Source of the DNA: Orbaceae bacterium BiB
Lineage (GTDB): Bacteria > Pseudomonadota > Gammaproteobacteria > Enterobacterales > Orbaceae
Length of the DNA stretch: 64,000 nt
Assembly: GCA_036251205.1 (NCBI GenBank)
Contig: CP133958.1
Span: forward strand, 868,001 to 932,000
Direction: 5' to 3'
Shown: piece after piece, positions 61,302-64,000 of the stretch
Numbering within the stretch: the first letter of the stretch is position 1
How the letters are laid out: every line of letters starts with the position of its first letter
Made by a program: the position numbers and the translations under genes
The notes under the pieces: generated by a model
Databases searched by the model: none
What the model was told of the DNA's origin: nothing
The model's input: the letters and a program-made list of their open reading frames with translations, nothing else

Positions 61302-61413
61302 CTTTAATATGCACAGCCATTGCGGAAGTGTGGCCGAGCGGTTGAAGGCACCGGTCTTGAAAACCGGCGAGGGGTAACCCTCCCAGAGTTCGAATCTCTG
61401 CGCTTCCGCCATC
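61302..61413 (+). repeat. Right attachment-site repeat (112 bp, contains whole tRNA-Ser)
   Basis: Second copy of the direct repeat at 52546-52657, with one mismatch (T61375). Confidence 0.88.
61324..61411 (+). tRNA. tRNA-Ser(UGA), copy 2
   Basis: Same 88-nt tRNA with anticodon TGA at 61358-61360. The only change is in the loop of the variable arm (GTAA instead of GAAA), which should be neutral. The TAATAT -10 is kept inside the repeat but the 17-bp-spaced -35 (AAGTCA) is poor, so expression may be weak. Confidence 0.95.
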
Positions 61414-61890
61414 AACTTTAATAATTATATATTAAACAAGTGGTTATTAAACATAAGTAATTCAGTGTGCCATTTGGTATGCCATTAATTTTAGATGTTA
61501 TTGGATTGAACATTTAAGTTTATCATCTCTTTTTTCAAACTAAACTCATTTTCTTATATTTAAATCTGAATACTATTAGTTTTATTTTTGATATTTAAAT
61601 TTCTTTTTTAACTTTAATTATATGCTAATTTTGCTAAATTAGCGATTTTAGCATTATTTTAAACATGCAGTTATTTTATTAAAGAAGATTGTAGTTTGTT
61701 TTTCTAGGAAAAATGTACAAAAATAGAAGAGATAATATTTAGTTAGTTTTTTCTATGAATTAGTTATCTATTATTATTTAGTAAATAAAAAGCGACTAAT
61801 ATGCTGCATATTGCAACTCTAAATGATCACTCAATATAATATATGTGATCAGTATTGCATTGCACTTGGGCACCTAATACTGATCAATAA
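61412..61890. other. Gene-free region downstream of tRNA-Ser copy 2
   Basis: AT-rich with no callable frame. It contains TGCCATTTGGTATGCCA at about 61470-61486 and the nested inverted repeats at 61824-61886. Confidence 0.5.
61824..61886. repeat. Nested inverted repeats with three TGATCA palindromes
   Basis: TGATCAC (61824-61830) pairs with GTGATCA (61845-61851); overlapping it, TGATCAGTATT (61846-61856) pairs with AATACTGATCA (61876-61886), an 11-bp perfect arm around 19 bases. Confidence 0.7.
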
Positions 61891-61920
61891 ATTTATTTTT
61901 ATTTTATCTTTTTCCTCATT

Positions 61921-62307
61921 GATTCACATTTCAATTCGAGAAAGTCAGAAAATTGGAAAGATTATAGACTTGAAATATTTGAAGAAATAATAAAAGAAGG
62001 AAGGAAATTTGAAATGTTTGTTACTATCTCTAGTCAACGACCTAATGATATATCTGCTACAATTATTTCACATGCTCATCATTATTTTATTCATAAATTA
62101 GTTAATCAAAGCGATCTATTTTCAATACAAAAATCAGTTTCTTATATTGATAGAGTAAATAAAGAATCAATACCGACTTTGCCTAGAGGAACTTGTATAT
62201 TTAGTGGTGTTATATCTCAACTACCAATGAAATTAAGAATAAAAGAATTAAATGATACAGATAAACCTAAAAGTAAAACTATATCATTTAATGAACTTAT
62301 CGATTAA
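61921..62307 (+). pseudogene. C-terminal fragment of a HerA/DUF87-type ATPase
   Basis: The frame reads KEGRKFEMFVTISSQRPNDI from before the ATG at 62014 and continues SHAHHYFIHKLVN and IPTLPRGTCIFSGV to the stop at 62307. This matches the end of HerA-like hexameric ATPases (EGRKYG...SQRPS...LPTLPKGEA). Walker A and B parts are missing and a stop at 61888 closes the frame upstream, so it is a remnant. HerA-type ATPases often partner with nucleases, including defence pairs with Sir2 or NurA domains, but no partner is present. Confidence 0.72.
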
Positions 62308-62703
62308 TATGTGTTAGCTATGACTTGATCTGACGGTTTTCACTGGCAGCATACAATCAAATCTGACAGTCCAGACATATAGAGTTTGAGAATAATGTAC
62401 TCACTTTGTTTTAGTAAGATTTTTCATGTTCAATAAGCCAACGCTTTCTTTCCAGTCCTCCGCCATATCCTGTTAAACTTCCATTGCTGCCTATCACTCT
62501 ATGACAAGGAATAATAATAGAGACTCTGTTATAGCCGTTTGCCGATGCTACTGCTCTAACTGCTTTCGAATGTCCTATGTTCTCAGCTTGTTGTTTATAT
62601 GTAGATACTTTTCCATAAGGTATTTTTCGCAAATTGATCCTCGCCAAAAAAATAGACAAATGTCACCTCTATGATATAAATAAAAATCATAGGAGAACAT
62701 ATC

Positions 62704-62985
62704 ATGGTCAAAAAATTCAGTACTGAGTTCAAACAACAATCAGTTGATTATGCCTTATCGAATGCTCATCTTTCGCTAGCCGATATTGCAAATCACCTTG
62801 GCATTGGTCAATCAACCCTTGATAGATGGGTAAGGCAAATCAATCCAGGTAAAACCAGTAAACGCGAGTTAACGGCTGAGCAGCAAAAAATTATCGCTCT
62901 AGAAAAAGAAAATAAAGAACTGAAAATGGCGAATGAAATCCTAAAAAAGGCGCATGTGTACTTCATCAACCATCCAAGTCGGTGA
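62704..62985 (+). CDS. IS3-family transposase OrfA
   Basis: A 93-residue protein with a helix-turn-helix (FSTEFKQQSVDYAL, LADIANHLGIGQSTLDRWV) that binds the IS ends, followed by a leucine-zipper-like helix (KIIALEKENKELKMANEILKKA). AGGAG lies before the ATG. Its stop overlaps the orfB GTG start. Confidence 0.93.
   Translation: MVKKFSTEFKQQSVDYALSNAHLSLADIANHLGIGQSTLDRWVRQINPGKTSKRELTAEQQKIIALEKENKELKMANEILKKAHVYFINHPSR
62943..62949 (+). promoter_or_regulatory. Programmed -1 frameshift site of the IS
   Basis: AAAAAAG in the register A-AAA-AAG of orfA; the -1 frame is open from here into orfB, giving the OrfAB transposase. Confidence 0.75.
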
Positions 62986-63857
62986 AGTACAAGTATATGA
63001 AACTGTATTTATCGTCGTATCCGGTACGTTTAACCTGTTGCCTATTAAACGTCAGCGTGCCCGGTTATTACGCTTGGTTAAAACGCACACCGAAATCACA
63101 GCCGCTGATTGATAACGTCAAGGCACTCTATTGGCGGCATAAAGCGCGTTTGGGTGCACCAAGCTTAGTACACGATATCCGAGATGAGGGCTATGATGTC
63201 TCAGAAAGAACAGTAAGTCGAGTATTACAAAAATTAGGCTTACGAAGTAAAGTCGCCCGTAAATTTAACTATCTAGCAGCGCCAAGCCTATCTCATGATG
63301 TAGCGCCAAATACATTAGATAGACAGTTTAATCCTGATAAACCGAATCGTGTTTGGGTGACCGATATCACGTATATCAAAACCGGTGAAGGCTGGCTATA
63401 CCTTTGTGTGATTATTGATTTATTCGGGCGAAAAGTGATTGGACGACAAACGAGCTCGCGGATTGATAGGCACTTAGTCTGTAACACACTCAAAAATGCC
63501 TTATTCCGTCGTCAGTTTCCAAAGGGTGTATTACTTCACAGCGACCGAGGAAGCCAATATTGCAGTGCTGATTTTAAGCGATTATTGTTACAGTATGGAC
63601 TTAGTCAAAGTATGAGTCGAGCAGGCAATTGTTGGGATAATGCGGTAGCTGAAAGTTTTTTTCATACATTAAAAACGCACATTATTCATGGTTGTGATTA
63701 CAAAACTCGGGAGGATGCGAATAAAGCCCTATTTGAATATATTGAAATCTATTATAATCGTGTTCGTCGTCATTCAACTAATGGTTGGATATCGCCTCAG
63801 CAATATGAAAATCAGTATTATCTAAATAACACATTTATAGAGGCGAGCACTGTCTAA
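62982..63857 (+). CDS. IS3-family transposase OrfB (DDE integrase domain)
   Basis: A 291-residue rve-type catalytic domain with an N-terminal HTH_21 region (YDVSERTVSRVLQKLGL), first Asp in VWVTDITYI, second Asp in LLHSDRGSQY and Glu in NAVAESFFHTLK, followed by the YYNRVRRHSTNGWISP end. It is in the -1 frame relative to orfA and probably made as OrfAB by frameshifting; the GTG at 62982 may also be used. Confidence 0.94.
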   Translation: MKYKYMKLYLSSYPVRLTCCLLNVSVPGYYAWLKRTPKSQPLIDNVKALYWRHKARLGAPSLVHDIRDEGYDVSERTVSRVLQKLGLRSKVARKFNYLAAPSLSHDVAPNTLDRQFNPDKPNRVWVTDITYIKTGEGWLYLCVIIDLFGRKVIGRQTSSRIDRHLVCNTLKNALFRRQFPKGVLLHSDRGSQYCSADFKRLLLQYGLSQSMSRAGNCWDNAVAESFFHTLKTHIIHGCDYKTREDANKALFEYIEIYYNRVRRHSTNGWISPQQYENQYYLNNTFIEASTV

Positions 63858-64000
63858 TATTTTGGCGAGGATCAAATATTCCCAGACTTTTTTTTGAAAC
63901 TCTGTCCCTGGTGTATGTAATCTAACATCAAAATTTTTTCTCTCACCTTTAAAATACTCATCAATTTCAGCTCTTGCTTGTTGAATATATTTATTCTCAC

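Larger units (their letters stand above)
52546..61413. mobile_element. Integrative island at tRNA-Ser carrying type III restriction-modification
   Basis: A tyrosine integrase lies next to the left repeat and the whole unit is bounded by 112-bp direct repeats in the same orientation, with a period of 8,756 bp. Cargo: a membrane protein, a sigma-like protein and mod/res. No phage structural or conjugation gene and no recognisable excisionase is present, so mobility beyond excision would depend on a helper. Composition is even more AT-rich than the flanks in its non-coding parts. Confidence 0.82.
62635..63874 (+). mobile_element. IS3-family insertion sequence, complete
   Basis: 1,240 bp with imperfect terminal inverted repeats starting TGATCCTCGCCAAAA at both ends, TG...CA termini, and a 3-bp AAT duplication (62632-62634 and 63875-63877). 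It carries overlapping orfA and orfB with a slippery A-AAA-AAG, as in the IS3 family. All parts look intact, so it may be active. Confidence 0.93.
62411..64000 (-). pseudogene. O6-methylguanine-DNA methyltransferase split by an IS3-family element
   Basis: The C-terminal part (62411-62634) has KIPYGKVSTY, the active-site motif IIPCHRVIGSNGSLTGYGGG and the family end. The N-terminal part (63875-64000, running off the window) reads YIQQARAEIDEYFKGER then TPGTEFQKKVWEY. Between them lies an IS at 62635-63874. Joining the pieces with one copy of the AAT duplication removed gives VWEYLRKIPYG in a single frame. The family transfers methyl groups from O6-methylguanine to its own Cys (Ogt/Ada type). 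An ATG at 62659 inside the IS could start an 82-residue fragment holding the active-site Cys. Confidence 0.88.

Noticed and set aside
62014-62307. 97-residue protein as an intact small gene
   Set aside because: The homologous reading starts before the ATG and corresponds to the end of a much larger ATPase.
62411-62659. 82-residue methyltransferase as an intact gene
   Set aside because: Its first ten codons come from the IS end, and the true N-terminus is on the far side of the IS, so it is half of an interrupted gene.
1-64000. CRISPR array
   Set aside because: No regularly spaced repeats of 24-40 bp were seen anywhere in the window.

Overview
The window is a low-GC gammaproteobacterial chromosome segment. 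Nearly every core gene has a clear enterobacterial counterpart (clpSA, lpxH, creBC, pssA, dapE, fepA, serC, pcnB, lptD-surA-rsmA-apaH, asnA, fabB, rsfS-rlmH-ybeY-corC-lnt, gltIJKL, recD, nagK, pcm-truD-ispF-ispD-ftsB, tusE). The very AT-rich composition and trimmed operons suggest a host-associated relative of the Enterobacterales. An Orbaceae member (Gilliamella/Orbus/Frischella type) is my best guess; this is inference from style, not a database match.

Layout. 1-11.8 kb: 3' end of fucO, clpS-clpA, a VirK/YbjX-family gene, lysO, ychJ, then a minus-strand run lpxH, ppiB, folD, and an upstream creB-creC cluster that carries a DUF2884 gene and an unrecognised membrane protein. 12-17 kb: pssA, a 115-aa orphan, yaiI, an ArsC-like gene, dapE, a PLD-family nuclease and ypfN. 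17-20.4 kb: an iron locus with a Fur-box-preceded fepA facing an IroE-like esterase. 20.4-30.6 kb: serC, then pcnB (apparently starting at AUU), lptD, surA, rsmA, apaH and sppA. 30.7-36.4 kb: asnA, yddG, a polar amino-acid ABC transporter and fabB. 37-44 kb: rsfS-rlmH-ybeY-corC-lnt and the Glt-type ABC transporter. 44-52.4 kb: minus-strand recD, a DUF4139 protein, nagK, and the pcm-truD-ispF-ispD-ftsB-tusE block.

The accessory part begins at tRNA-Ser(UGA) (52568-52655). A 112-bp direct repeat containing the whole tRNA recurs at 61302-61413 with one mismatch, bounding an element with an 8,756-bp repeat period. The element encodes a tyrosine integrase, a three-helix membrane protein, a sigma-factor-like protein with an unrecognised N-terminal domain, and a type III restriction-modification pair (mod/res). 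Beyond the second tRNA copy lie decayed pieces: the C-terminal fragment of a HerA/DUF87-type ATPase, and an O6-methylguanine-DNA methyltransferase gene split by an intact 1,240-bp IS3-family insertion with a 3-bp target duplication. Removing the IS and one duplication restores the reading frame exactly.

The least explained parts are the sigma-like protein and its membrane-protein neighbour on the restriction island, the remodelled cre operon, and the AUU start of pcnB. I saw no CRISPR array or rRNA.
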